Part shown: positions 54,699-63,354 of the stretch, one piece after another
Layout of the letters: every line of letters begins with the position of its first letter
Numbering within the stretch: the stretch's first letter is position 1
Assembly: GCF_021601625.1 (NCBI RefSeq)
Contig: NZ_BQHR01000013.1
Coordinates: forward strand, 149,855 to 213,854
Direction of reading: 5' to 3'
Length of the DNA: 64,000 nucleotides
DNA from: Pseudomonas paraglycinae
GTDB lineage: Bacteria; Pseudomonadota; Gammaproteobacteria; Pseudomonadales; Pseudomonadaceae
Program-made: the position numbers and the translations under genes
The notes under the pieces: generated by a model
Database searches by the model: none
Seen by the model: only the letters and a program-made list of their open reading frames with translations
What the model was told of the DNA's origin: nothing

Positions 54699-55463
54699 AT
54701 GTCTGACACTCAATCCTTGAAAGTGGCCCTGGTGACCGGCGCCGGCAGCGGGATCGGCCGTTCGGTGGCACTGGGCCTGCTGGCCGACGGATACACCCTG
54801 GTGCTGGCCGGGCGCCGGCCCGAACCCTTGCACGCGTTGGTCGATCTGGCGGCCAGCGAAGGAAACGAAGCGCTGGCGGTGCCCACTGATGTACGCGACC
54901 CGGCCAGTGTCGATCAGCTGTTTGCAACCATTGCCGAAGTCTATGGACGCCTGGACGTGGTCTTCAACAACGCCGGGGTCAATGCCCCCGCCGTGCCGCT
55001 GGATGAGCTGACGTTCGAGCAGTGGCGAAACGTGATCGACACCAACCTCAACGGGGTTTTTCTCTGCGCCCGTGGCGCGTTCGGGCTCATGCGCCGGCAG
55101 CAGCCACAGGGCGGACGCATCATCAACAACGGTTCGATTTCGGCTCACACCCCGCGTCCTTTCAGTAGCGCGTACACCGCCAGCAAACACGCGGTGCTGG
55201 GGCTGACCAAATCACTGGCGCTGGATGGTCGGGAATTCAATATCGCCTGCAGCCAGATCGATATCGGCAATGCCTTGACCGAAATGTCGGTGCGCATGAC
55301 CAAAGGCGTGCGTCAGGCCAACGGCAGCATCGCCGTTGAGCCGATGGTCGACGTCAAGTATGTCGCCGACGCCGTGCGCTACATCGCCGGTCTGCCCCTG
55401 TCGGCCAACGTCCTGAACATGACCGTCATGGCCACTGCCATGCCGTTTGCCGGCCGCGGTTGA
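54699..55463 (+). CDS. Short-chain dehydrogenase/reductase
   Basis: The protein has 254 residues. Motifs [12 protein letters not shown], Ser in NNGSISAH and YTASKHA mark a classical SDR. GGAG lies nine bases before ATG 54699. Its place between a FAH hydrolase and a 2-hydroxyacid dehydrogenase suggests it oxidizes a hydroxyl of a keto-sugar acid or similar intermediate. A hairpin with seven T's starts at its stop codon. Confidence 0.9.
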   Translation: MSDTQSLKVALVTGAGSGIGRSVALGLLADGYTLVLAGRRPEPLHALVDLAASEGNEALAVPTDVRDPASVDQLFATIAEVYGRLDVVFNNAGVNAPAVPLDELTFEQWRNVIDTNLNGVFLCARGAFGLMRRQQPQGGRIINNGSISAHTPRPFSSAYTASKHAVLGLTKSLALDGREFNIACSQIDIGNALTEMSVRMTKGVRQANGSIAVEPMVDVKYVADAVRYIAGLPLSANVLNMTVMATAMPFAGRG

Positions 55464-55476
55464 GCCGGCTTTTTTA
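55449..55476 (+). terminator. Possible intra-operonic terminator or attenuator
   Basis: GCCGGC (55449-55454) pairs with GCCGGC (55464-55469) around the SDR stop codon, followed directly by seven T's. It lies 20 bases before the next gene of the operon, so it may reduce rather than stop readthrough. Confidence 0.5.
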
Positions 55477-55495
55477 TTGCGTAAGTGAGGTTTAC

Positions 55496-56452
55496 ATGAA
55501 GCCAGAAGTCTTGCAGCTGAGCCCGATCCTGATTCCGCAAATCAATGCCCGTCTCGGCGAACTGTTCACGATCAGGCGTTATTTCGAGCAGGCCGACAAA
55601 GCGGCGTATTTGCAGGAACACGGCGCCAACATTCGCGGCGTGATCACCGGTGGCCACACGGGCATCAGTCAGGCGTTGATGGCGCAACTGCCCAAACTGG
55701 AAGTGGTGGCGGTCAACGGTGTCGGCACCGATGCGGTCGACCTGGCCTACGCCCGGGATCGCGGGATCCGCGTGACGGCGACCATCGGGGCTCTGACCGA
55801 AGACGTGGCCGACCTGGCCATCGGCTTGCTGATCGCCGTGTGCCGTGGGTTGTGTACCAGTGACCGTTACGTGCGCTCGGGCCACTGGCCGCAGAGCCCG
55901 ACGCCGCTTGCACCGCTGCCGCTGGCACGTCAGGTGTCCGGCATGCGGATCGGCATCGTGGGCATGGGCCGGGTCGGCCGAGCGGTCGCCACTCGCGCTG
56001 CCGCGTTTGGCTGTCCGATCAGTTACACCGACCTGCAACCGATGAGCGATATCAGCCACACCTTCATCGCCGACCTCAAGCAATTGGCCCGCGACAGTGA
56101 TGCGCTGATTCTCGCGGCGGCCGCCGACAAGGCCGAAGCCATCATCGATGCCTCCGTGCTGCAGGCCCTGGGCAAGGGCGGCTACCTGATCAACGTCGCC
56201 CGGGGAAAACTGGTCAACGAAACCGATCTGGTGGCGGCCCTGACGGCCGGTGAGATCGCGGGTGCGGCGCTGGATGTTTTCGTCGATGAGCCCAACGTTC
56301 CTGAAGCCTTGTTTGCCCAGGAACAGGTGGTGCTGCAACCGCACCGCGCCAGCGCGACCCTGCAGACCCGCACCCGCATGGGCGAGATGGTTGTGGCGAG
56401 CCTGGTGGACAGTTTTGCCGGAAAGACTCCGCAAGGGTGTGTAACCGGCTGA
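55496..56452 (+). CDS. D-2-hydroxyacid dehydrogenase (GhrB-like)
   Basis: The protein has 318 residues. The NAD(P) motif GIVGMGRVGRAVA lies near residue 155, catalytic Arg in NVARGKLVNE, Glu in DVFVDEPNVPE and His in LQPHRAS. It interconverts 2-oxo and D-2-hydroxy acids such as glyoxylate, hydroxypyruvate or 2-ketogluconate. Start ATG 55496 with GTGAGG upstream. It is the last gene of the catabolic operon and convergent with the TonB receptor gene. Confidence 0.9.
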   Translation: MKPEVLQLSPILIPQINARLGELFTIRRYFEQADKAAYLQEHGANIRGVITGGHTGISQALMAQLPKLEVVAVNGVGTDAVDLAYARDRGIRVTATIGALTEDVADLAIGLLIAVCRGLCTSDRYVRSGHWPQSPTPLAPLPLARQVSGMRIGIVGMGRVGRAVATRAAAFGCPISYTDLQPMSDISHTFIADLKQLARDSDALILAAAADKAEAIIDASVLQALGKGGYLINVARGKLVNETDLVAALTAGEIAGAALDVFVDEPNVPEALFAQEQVVLQPHRASATLQTRTRMGEMVVASLVDSFAGKTPQGCVTG

Positions 56453-56505
56453 GCCTCAAAGTCATCGGGGGCCACTGCCCCCCGATGATGGATTCCGGAC
56501 CCGGA

Positions 56506-58632
56506 CTACAACGTGTACGAGATACCGACCTGCACCGTTCTCGGCGCCCCCGGATAGGCGTAGACGTTACCGAATGCACCCTCGTCGTAGTCCCGGTCAA
56601 ACAGGTTCTTCAGGTCGAGGTTGAGGCGTACCTTGTCATTGACCTTGTAGTAGCTGAGCAGGTCGACAACGGTGTAGCTCCCCATCGAAAAAGCGGTGTT
56701 CGCCGTCTGACCCGCGCGCTCATCGACATATTTGAGGCCTGTTCCCAGACCCAGACCACTGAGGGCACCGTCCTGGAACTCATAGACGTTGAGCAGGCTG
56801 AAGCTGTTTTTCGGGATGTTCATCAGTCGCGTGCCGGAGCGGATCACGTTGTCCTCGGTCACCTCGGCATCGACGTAGGCGTAACCCCCGATGACACGCC
56901 ACTCGGGTGTCAGGTTGCCGGCGACATTGAGGTCAAATCCCCGGCTGCGCACTTCCCCGGCAGCCACGCTGAAAGTCGAGTCCACCGGGTCAGTGGTCAG
57001 GACATTGCGCTTTTCAATCTGATAGATCGCCGCGTCAACGCTCAACTGATGATCCAGCGCTTCCCATTTGACGCCCATCTCCCAGGACTTGCCTTTCTCC
57101 GGTTCAAAGCCCCCGCCCTGTCGGCTCGCGCCGGTATTGGGCTTGAAAGAACGCGCGGTGTCCGCGTAGACCGCGAGGGTGTCGGTCAGGTCGTAGGTCA
57201 CACCGACGCGGGGCGTGACGGCATTGTCACTGGCCTGCCAGTTCTTGCCGCCGGGCACGTAGGTTTCGTAGTCGTGTTCGAAGCGTTCGAAACGTGCGCC
57301 GGCCAGCACTTTCAACCGATCGGTAAGCGCTACCTGGTCCTGTACGAACGCGGCGTAGGTCTTGAGATTTTCCTTGTCGTGGGTCGGAGTGCGCGTCAGT
57401 GCCGGACGGGGCTGCCCATACACCGGATTGAAGATATCGATCGGATAGGCACTTACCGCGCCGCTGGAGCGCTGGATGATCGACTGGTAGTCGTAGTCCT
57501 CGTATTCGATACCGGTGAGCAATGTGTGCTGCAGGCCGCCCGTGGAGAAGTGACCGGTCAGGTTGAGCTGAGTGTCCTTGTCGGTCCACTCCAGCTTGCG
57601 GTAGTTGAAATTTCGTCCCAGGGTCCGGCCGTCGGCGGCAATGCCGTTGGCTTCAATGGCATTGCCCTGCAAGGTACCGTCGAGCCACTGGAAGCCACCG
57701 CCGAGCGTCCAGTCCTCATTGAGCACATGCTCGAAGCGCAATTGCGCCATGTTGTTGTCGTTGTGCAATTTGCCAGCGTCCGGTTCACCGAAGAAGGTGT
57801 CACGGGAGGCAGTGCCGATCTGCCGGGGATAACGCGTCGCGCCCCGGTTCAGCGGATGATTGTTGCGCATGAAGTCACCCTCGAAGATCACTCGGGTGTC
57901 ATCGCTGGCTTGCCAGGTCAGCACGGGGGTCACGCCGTAGCGTTCGGTTTCGACGTGATCGCGGAAGGTATCGCCGCCCTCGCCCACCACGTTCAGGCGA
58001 TAGGCCAGACGCCCCTCTTCATCGAGCGGACCGGAAGCATCCAGGGTACCGCGGCGCATGCCTTGGTCATTCAACTGGCTGCCGAGTGTGACCGTGCGCT
58101 CGGGCAACGGTTGTTTGGAAACGACATTGAAGGTGCCACCCGGATCGCCACGGCCGTAGAGCATGGTCGCCGGCCCGCGCAAGACTTCCAGACGCTCGAT
58201 GGTGTTGGCATCCGGCATGTTCGGATAACCGCGGTTGATCGGGAAACCATTACGGTAGAACTCGCCGGTGGTAAATCCGCGCACGGTGAACGTGGTCAGT
58301 CCCTGGCCGCCGAAATTGTTGGCTCGCCCTACGCCGCCCGCGTAATCCAGTGCGTCCTGCAGCCGGGTAGCACCGATGTCTTCGACCGCGTCTTTAGTGA
58401 CGACACTGATCGACTGCGGGGTTTCATGGATCGAGGTATCGGTTCGGGTGGCGCTGGCCGAACGGGTCGCGCGATATCCGTGTACCGGGCCGTCCGCTCT
58501 TTCGTAATCCGCGGTACCGACCACATCGGTTGCCTCCAGCTCCAGCGCTGACACCGTTGAATCGGATGGCTCGGCCCAAGCAAAGGGAGACAACGTTTGC
58601 AACACACAGATGGACAGCAGAGTTCGACGCAT
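56506..58632 (-). CDS. TonB-dependent siderophore receptor
   Basis: The protein has 708 residues with a signal peptide (cleavage after FAWA, about residue 20). The plug domain carries ETPQSISVVTKDAVEDIGATRLQD (shortened here), VRGF, and RLEVLRGPATMLYGRGDPGG. The barrel ends in the outer-membrane C-terminal signature VGISYTL. The class matches FiuA/FoxA/FpvA-type ferric-siderophore receptors of pseudomonads. No N-terminal signalling extension is present, so it is a transport-only receptor and no sigma/anti-sigma pair is expected. A Fur-box-like site lies about 85-103 bases upstream. The siderophore is unknown. Confidence 0.92.
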   Translation of the reverse strand: MRRTLLSICVLQTLSPFAWAEPSDSTVSALELEATDVVGTADYERADGPVHGYRATRSASATRTDTSIHETPQSISVVTKDAVEDIGATRLQDALDYAGGVGRANNFGGQGLTTFTVRGFTTGEFYRNGFPINRGYPNMPDANTIERLEVLRGPATMLYGRGDPGGTFNVVSKQPLPERTVTLGSQLNDQGMRRGTLDASGPLDEEGRLAYRLNVVGEGGDTFRDHVETERYGVTPVLTWQASDDTRVIFEGDFMRNNHPLNRGATRYPRQIGTASRDTFFGEPDAGKLHNDNNMAQLRFEHVLNEDWTLGGGFQWLDGTLQGNAIEANGIAADGRTLGRNFNYRKLEWTDKDTQLNLTGHFSTGGLQHTLLTGIEYEDYDYQSIIQRSSGAVSAYPIDIFNPVYGQPRPALTRTPTHDKENLKTYAAFVQDQVALTDRLKVLAGARFERFEHDYETYVPGGKNWQASDNAVTPRVGVTYDLTDTLAVYADTARSFKPNTGASRQGGGFEPEKGKSWEMGVKWEALDHQLSVDAAIYQIEKRNVLTTDPVDSTFSVAAGEVRSRGFDLNVAGNLTPEWRVIGGYAYVDAEVTEDNVIRSGTRLMNIPKNSFSLLNVYEFQDGALSGLGLGTGLKYVDERAGQTANTAFSMGSYTVVDLLSYYKVNDKVRLNLDLKNLFDRDYDEGAFGNVYAYPGAPRTVQVGISYTL

Positions 58633-58716
58633 GAGGAGAAAACCTTACGGATAGGCCAGAACGAAGGGGATAACTGCCAGCAAAAACGCGGCGGATGGTA
58701 TACCACTCGCCGCGCA

Positions 58717-58735
58717 ATTGATAGGCATTCCCATT
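58717..58735 (-). promoter_or_regulatory. Fur-box-like site for the TonB receptor
   Basis: On the minus strand AATGGGAATGCCTATCAAT matches 14 of 19 positions of the AATGAGAATCATTATCATT form of the Fur box. It lies 85-103 bases upstream of the receptor ATG, suitable for iron repression. Confidence 0.55.
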
Positions 58736-58777
58736 CGTTTGTGCAGCTGACTCTCACCTCTTGCGTCTATTTCCTGC

Positions 58778-59362
58778 TCACACGCTCAACAGGCGTTTCG
58801 TGGTCGCCATTGACGTACTCAACGACTGTCCTGTGCGTTGCAGTTTGTTCAGCAAACTGGCCCCCAGCCACAGTTGATACAGGGTTTCAGCCAGTTGCCG
58901 AGCATCGCCCTCAGGCAAGCTTTTTTCGACCTGGCCCTGTTCGATGCACTCGCTGATGCGCGCCACCACTCGCTCTGCACCATCACGCAAGGTCAGGCGC
59001 ATGGTTTCGGAAAGGTCAGCCACCTCGGCGCTGAGTTTCACCACCAGGCATTCGTCGCCATGGCCTTCCAGGGTGCAGCGATCCTGCCAGCCTTGCCAAT
59101 AATCCATCAGCCGTTCATAGGCGCTCAGGCCGGGCAGCGTCAGGCGTCGCTCCATGTCCGCCAGATAGTCGACGAAGTAATCCTCGAGCAAGGCCTGACC
59201 GTACAGTTCCTTGGATTTGAAGTAGTGATAGAACGAGCCCTTGGGCACGCCGGCGGTCTGCAGGATCTCGTTCAGGCCGACACTGGTGAAGCCTTTCTCG
59301 GCCATCATCCGGTGGCCGGTGTCGAGCAAATGTTGGCGGGTGTCGTCGTAGGTCGGTTTCAT
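58778..59362 (-). CDS. nemR: NemR-type TetR repressor
   Basis: The protein has 194 residues. The N-terminal TetR helix-turn-helix (GLNEILQTAGVPKGSFYHYFKSKE) and the core ECLVVKLSAEVADLSETMR closely follow E. coli NemR as I remember it. The redox Cys (NemR Cys106) is Cys105 here, and the lysine proposed to pair with it is Lys173. Cys96 is also kept, but the Cys in NemR's SAEVCDL is Ala115. It should release its operator when modified by quinones, methylglyoxal or hypochlorous acid. I chose ATG 59362; the operator at 59384-59398 overlaps its promoter, implying autoregulation. Confidence 0.87.
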   Translation of the reverse strand: MKPTYDDTRQHLLDTGHRMMAEKGFTSVGLNEILQTAGVPKGSFYHYFKSKELYGQALLEDYFVDYLADMERRLTLPGLSAYERLMDYWQGWQDRCTLEGHGDECLVVKLSAEVADLSETMRLTLRDGAERVVARISECIEQGQVEKSLPEGDARQLAETLYQLWLGASLLNKLQRTGQSLSTSMATTKRLLSV

Positions 59363-59383
59363 GGGGCACGAATTACCAGGCAA

Positions 59384-59398
59384 TAGACCAGTCGTTTA
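59384..59398. promoter_or_regulatory. NemR operator 1 (nemR promoter)
   Basis: TAGACCAGTCGTTTA; its reverse complement TAAACGACTGGTCTA differs from the second site at one position. It ends 22 bases before the nemR ATG. Confidence 0.75.
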
Positions 59399-59458
59399 TC
59401 TCAAAGGAACGCGAGTTTGCCACACCTGTCCATGAAAAACCCTCGAAGAAAAAATTAC

Positions 59459-59473
59459 TAGACGACTGGTCTA
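59459..59473. promoter_or_regulatory. NemR operator 2 (DJ-1/PfpI promoter)
   Basis: TAGACGACTGGTCTA has perfect TAGAC/GTCTA outer arms. It matches the TAGACC-N4-GGTCTA form I associate with NemR boxes. It lies about 99 bases before the DJ-1-type gene, in the nemR/DJ-1 divergent region. Confidence 0.75.
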
Positions 59474-59571
59474 ATTGGAAACTATGCTGCGCCCCGACAA
59501 ACCTTTTCCCGGTGCCGATCCTGTGCGAATCCCTTGCTCATGACCGCCGCCAGACCAACCCAGGGTGCTCT

Positions 59572-60249
59572 ATGAAAATCTTGATGGTTTTGACTTCCCA
59601 CGATCAACTCGGCAACACCGGCAAGAAAACCGGCTTCTGGCTCGAAGAGTTCGCCGCCCCCTACTACGCCTTCAAGGACGCCGGTGCCGACGTCACCCTG
59701 GTTTCGCCCGCTGGCGGTCAGCCACCGCTGGATCCGAAGAGCGACGAGCCCGACGCTCAGACGGCTGAAACCGATCGCTTCCGCCAGGACCCTGCGGCCC
59801 AGCAGGCACTCGCGAGCACCGGCCGCCTGGCCGACGTACGCGCCGAAGATTTCGATGCGGTGTTTTATCCAGGTGGCCATGGCCCGCTCTGGGACCTGGC
59901 CGAAGACAAGCATTCGATTGCCCTGATCGAAGCCTTCGCGCGCAGCAACAAGCCCCATGGCTTCGTCTGCCATGCGCCGGGGGTGCTGCGTCATGTCGTC
60001 GACGCAGACGGTAAACCGCTGATCCAGCATCGCGAAGTGACCGGTTTCACCAATTCCGAAGAGGCGGCCGTCGGTTTGACGGATGTCGTACCTTTCCTGA
60101 TCGAAGACGAGTTTCAGCGTCTTGGCGGTCGCTATTCCAAAGTTGCGGATTGGCAAGTTCATGTCGTGACGGATGGAAAACTGGTCACCGGCCAGAATCC
60201 TGCCAGCTCGGCAGCTGTCGCCGAAAAACTGCTGAAGCTGCTGGGCTGA
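59572..60249 (+). CDS. DJ-1/PfpI family protein (type 1 glutamine amidotransferase-like)
   Basis: The protein has 225 residues. The acidic motif FYPGGHGPLWDL and the nucleophile Cys in FVCHAPGVL define the family; GNTGKKTGFWLEEFAAPYY at the start is typical of the YajL/Hsp31-like branch found next to nemR genes. It is likely to act on methylglyoxal or similar carbonyls in the cytoplasm. ATG 59572 is preceded by CAGGG. It is controlled by NemR operator 2 and ended by a strong terminator, so it is monocistronic. Confidence 0.88.
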   Translation: MKILMVLTSHDQLGNTGKKTGFWLEEFAAPYYAFKDAGADVTLVSPAGGQPPLDPKSDEPDAQTAETDRFRQDPAAQQALASTGRLADVRAEDFDAVFYPGGHGPLWDLAEDKHSIALIEAFARSNKPHGFVCHAPGVLRHVVDADGKPLIQHREVTGFTNSEEAAVGLTDVVPFLIEDEFQRLGGRYSKVADWQVHVVTDGKLVTGQNPASSAAVAEKLLKLLG

Positions 60250-60283
60250 AGCTTTCCGCTACATCCTCGAACAACTGATCCGG

Positions 60284-60317
60284 ACACCGTGTGTGCGTTG
60301 CACGGTGTTCTTTTTTC
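60284..60317 (+). terminator. Rho-independent terminator after the DJ-1/PfpI gene
   Basis: ACACCGTG (60284-60291) pairs perfectly with CACGGTGT (60301-60308), followed by TCTTTTTT. It isolates the DJ-1 transcript from nemA. Confidence 0.85.
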
Positions 60318-60327
60318 GCCACTTGAA

Positions 60328-60342
60328 TAGTCGACTGGTCTA
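60328..60342. promoter_or_regulatory. NemR operator 3 (nemA promoter)
   Basis: TAGTCGACTGGTCTA, one base different from operator 2, ends 25 bases before the nemA ATG. Confidence 0.75.
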
Positions 60343-60366
60343 ATAAGGCCATGAAAAGGTATTTCC

Positions 60367-61491
60367 ATGAACCACAGCATCTTCTTTACACCCGTCACCC
60401 TGGGCCGCCACATCCTGAAAAACCGCATAGTCCTGCCGCCCCTCACCCGCCAGCGCAGCACCCAACCGGGCAATGTCGCCAATGAATTGATGGCCGAGTA
60501 TTACCAGCAGCGGGCCGGTGCGGGCTTGCTGGTGACTGAAGGCACTCAGATCGAACCCCGTGGCCAGGGTTACGCCTGGACCCCGGGCATTCATACACCT
60601 GAGCAAATTGCCGGTTGGCGCAAGGTCACCGAGGCTGTCCACGCCAGTGACGGCGTGATTTTCGCGCAGCTATGGCATGTCGGTCGCGTATCCCATACTG
60701 CCCTGCAACCCAATGGCGACGCACCGGTGTCGGCCTCCGCCATCGCCACCGACCGGGTCAGTGTGTTCATCGAAACCGCGCCCGGTGTGGGCGCTCTGGT
60801 TCCGCCGTCCGCGCCTCGAGCGCTGACCACCGATGAAGTCCAGGAACTGGTTCAGCTGTACATCCAGGCGGCGCGCAATGCCATGGACGCCGGTTTCGAC
60901 GGTATCGAACTGCATTGTGCCAATGGTTATCTGGTGAACCAGTTCATCTCCGCCCACAGCAATCTGCGCACCGATCAATACGGCGGTTCGCTGCATAACC
61001 GTTTGCGCTTTCTGCGTGAAGTGGTGGGCGGCGTCGCCGAATGCATCGGCAAAGAAAAGGTCGGCGTGCGCTTTGCCCCGCTGTTCACCACCACCGATGA
61101 AGAGCGGACTTATCTGGGTATGGTCGAGGAAGACCCGCACACCACCTATATCGAAGCGATCAAGGTGCTGCAAGACGTCGGCATCGCCTACCTGTCCATC
61201 GCCGAAGCCGACTGGGACGACGCGCCAGTGATGCCGGAAACCTTCCGTCGAGCGGTACGCGACACCTTCAGCGGCGCGATCATCTACGCGGGCCGCTACA
61301 ACGCCGAAAGCGGTGCGCGGTTGCTTGAATCCGGATTGGCGGACCTCGTGGCTTTCGGTCGCCCGTTCATGGCTAACCCGGACCTGCCCGCGCGGATCGC
61401 CAATGGCTGGCCGCTGAATTCGCTGAACCCGGCCACGGTGTATGGCGGCCATGCCGAAGGCTATGTGGATTACCCGGTGTACGGAGAGTAG
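60367..61491 (+). CDS. nemA: N-ethylmaleimide reductase-like Old Yellow Enzyme
   Basis: The protein has 374 residues. The FMN site LPPLTRQRS, QLWHVGRVSH, His/Asn pair in ELHCANGYLVNQF, TDQYGG and AFGRPFMANPDLP are all present. It reduces activated alkenes, nitroaromatics and maleimides with NAD(P)H. Its own NemR operator and the adjacent nemR gene support the nemA name. Its last 22 bases overlap the GGDEF remnant on the other strand. Confidence 0.92.
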   Translation: MNHSIFFTPVTLGRHILKNRIVLPPLTRQRSTQPGNVANELMAEYYQQRAGAGLLVTEGTQIEPRGQGYAWTPGIHTPEQIAGWRKVTEAVHASDGVIFAQLWHVGRVSHTALQPNGDAPVSASAIATDRVSVFIETAPGVGALVPPSAPRALTTDEVQELVQLYIQAARNAMDAGFDGIELHCANGYLVNQFISAHSNLRTDQYGGSLHNRLRFLREVVGGVAECIGKEKVGVRFAPLFTTTDEERTYLGMVEEDPHTTYIEAIKVLQDVGIAYLSIAEADWDDAPVMPETFRRAVRDTFSGAIIYAGRYNAESGARLLESGLADLVAFGRPFMANPDLPARIANGWPLNSLNPATVYGGHAEGYVDYPVYGE

Positions 61492-61733
61492 CTTTCGCTG
61501 GCGACACTTTTGGCGAGCTGATTGCGGCCCGCCCCTTTGGCTTGATACAGCGCCTGATCTGCCGCAGCGATCAGGCCTTGTACCGTGTCCAGTTGCGACC
61601 CTGTGGCGGCCGCAATGCCGATGCTCACACTCACTCGGCCGAATGGACTGGTCCGGTGAGCGATAGGCTCTTGCGCCAAGCGTTTCAGGATTATTTGCGC
61701 CACGACCGCTGCGCCGTCCCTCGTCTCGACTAG
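61470..61733 (-). pseudogene. C-terminal remnant of a GGDEF (diguanylate cyclase) domain
   Basis: The last about 85 codons of a GGDEF domain are intact (LVETRDGAAVVAQ, then RVSVSIGIAAAT, then AADQALYQAKGAGRNQLA) and end in a TAA at 61470-61472. The recognisable homology begins at LVE, exactly where the methyltransferase gene ends (its TAG lies inside these codons). Everything upstream, including the catalytic GG(D/E)EF and a start, is gone. The fragment can be read only from a GTG at 61703. It marks a rearrangement boundary: a former cyclase gene was cut by the incoming neighbour. Confidence 0.75.
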
Positions 61734-63274
61734 ACGATTTTCAAAGCCTTGAGAATCACCAGCGTATTCTCGGCAAACGCTTGAGCCTGCCAGGTCAGTT
61801 CGGCAAGGTTTTCTTCAGCGGTGGTCAGGGCCCTGCCGTCCTTCAGAAGACCTTCGCCCTGGCCGCCGATGATGCCCCACGCCAGTTGCGCCCATTCAGC
61901 CGGGTGCTTTTTGCCTTGCTTGATCGAGATCAGGAACAACTGCTGGAAGCGGCTGACCGTCACGCCACCACCGGTCACCGGACTCGCCAGGGTCTGAATC
62001 CTGTTGCCGTACAACGAACGCTTGCACAGCTGCAGGTTGAGGGTGTTGCAACGGGCCTGCACCAGCTTTTCAGCCGCCTCGCTCTGACAGGGCGCTACAA
62101 CGCTCATGCCGATCAGCACGTTGAGGGCCTGCTCGACGTCGCCATAGGCCAACGAGGGCACGAGATCCAGCAAATGCCGCAAGGTCTTCGGCACATAGGC
62201 GTCATCCGCCAGGGCTGCGAGTACCGGGCCATAGATCTCTGCCTGCAGCGTCGCTGCGCCCGCCGGACCGGTGACGTTGGCCGGCACGCTGTCGGCTGCC
62301 TGCAACAGGACGAAGCGCGTGCTGAGCATCCGCTCACGGTGCTCGGAGGCGGACAGCTTGTTGGCGCCACGCACATAAAGATCCCGGCGGAAACTCTGGT
62401 TCACAAAGTAGTCACGCGCCTGCTCACGCATGACGGGATGCTCGATACCTTCCAGAAAGTCCATGCCTTCGGCGCTCAGGTTGAGCGGGTCGACGGAGTC
62501 CAGCGGCACGGCTGTCGTGGCGTAATCGAGCTTGGCGGGTGCCAGGGCATCCACCACGTCGGTGAAATACATGCAGTTCCAGTCGCGGTTGAAATACTCA
62601 TGGGCGACGTACTGGCGATCCTGACCCTTGATGCTCTGGAGCTTGGCGTCCAGCCCCGGTGCGGAGTTGGCATATTTAGGATTTGCAGCCAGCAGCGCTT
62701 CGGAAAATTGCAGCGCAGCGTCGATACGTTGATCAGGGCGCGCAGACGGCTGGCTGGCGAAACGGTCGTGCAGACTGAACAGTTGGCGCAACGGTGCCTG
62801 AGGCGACCAGCCCGGGAAGCAGTTGTAGCTGACGTAGAGCAGACCACCTGGCTTGAGATGACGGCGGACGAATTCCACGATCAGCTTATGGTTATCGCGG
62901 CTGACCCAGGTCCAGATGCCATGCAGGCTGATGCTGTCGAACTGGGGCAAGTCATGGCGGGCCAGCAACTGCTCGAAGCTGTCGTCATACAGTCGCGCAT
63001 CGCTGCCCCAGTCTCTGGCCAGAGCGATGGCATGGGACGCCTGACCCGGGTGGAAGTCGGTACCGACATAGGAGCCTGGATTGCCCGCGGCATGGATGTT
63101 GATCGAAACGCCCTGACCAAAGCCCAGCTCACAGTGATAACCGTCGGTGCTCTCCAGCGTGGCGAAACCGCGCAGCAGCAGACAATAACGCTGGAAAACC
63201 GGATTGATTTCCCGGCTATACCCGTAGGTGTAGCCTTCGTCCGTGAAATATCCCTCGTTCCAGGCATTGCTCAT
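61730..63274 (-). CDS. SAM-dependent methyltransferase with regulatory domain
   Basis: The protein has 514 residues. The N-terminal class I methyltransferase domain (CELGFGQGVS as SAM motif I near residue 50, then GTDFHPGQA, then LHGIWTWVS) is followed by a central region of the methyltransferase-regulatory type and a C-terminal helical part. Members are found near polysaccharide or flagellin-modification loci in many proteobacteria, but the acceptor is not known. It ends inside the GGDEF remnant, and no related genes flank it here, so it may have arrived by transfer. Confidence 0.85.
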   Translation of the reverse strand: MSNAWNEGYFTDEGYTYGYSREINPVFQRYCLLLRGFATLESTDGYHCELGFGQGVSINIHAAGNPGSYVGTDFHPGQASHAIALARDWGSDARLYDDSFEQLLARHDLPQFDSISLHGIWTWVSRDNHKLIVEFVRRHLKPGGLLYVSYNCFPGWSPQAPLRQLFSLHDRFASQPSARPDQRIDAALQFSEALLAANPKYANSAPGLDAKLQSIKGQDRQYVAHEYFNRDWNCMYFTDVVDALAPAKLDYATTAVPLDSVDPLNLSAEGMDFLEGIEHPVMREQARDYFVNQSFRRDLYVRGANKLSASEHRERMLSTRFVLLQAADSVPANVTGPAGAATLQAEIYGPVLAALADDAYVPKTLRHLLDLVPSLAYGDVEQALNVLIGMSVVAPCQSEAAEKLVQARCNTLNLQLCKRSLYGNRIQTLASPVTGGGVTVSRFQQLFLISIKQGKKHPAEWAQLAWGIIGGQGEGLLKDGRALTTAEENLAELTWQAQAFAENTLVILKALKIV

Positions 63275-63354
63275 GCGTGCACCCTACTCTGATATCGGAA
63301 ATGAAAGTCGCTCTTATACGGGGTAGTGATGGCGTATCACAAGAGGAGAAGCTA

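Noticed and set aside
61730-61760. Reading GGDSQ in the frame upstream of the GGDEF remnant as the catalytic motif
   Set aside because: It falls inside the methyltransferase coding end, is not GG(D/E)EF, and is most likely coincidence.
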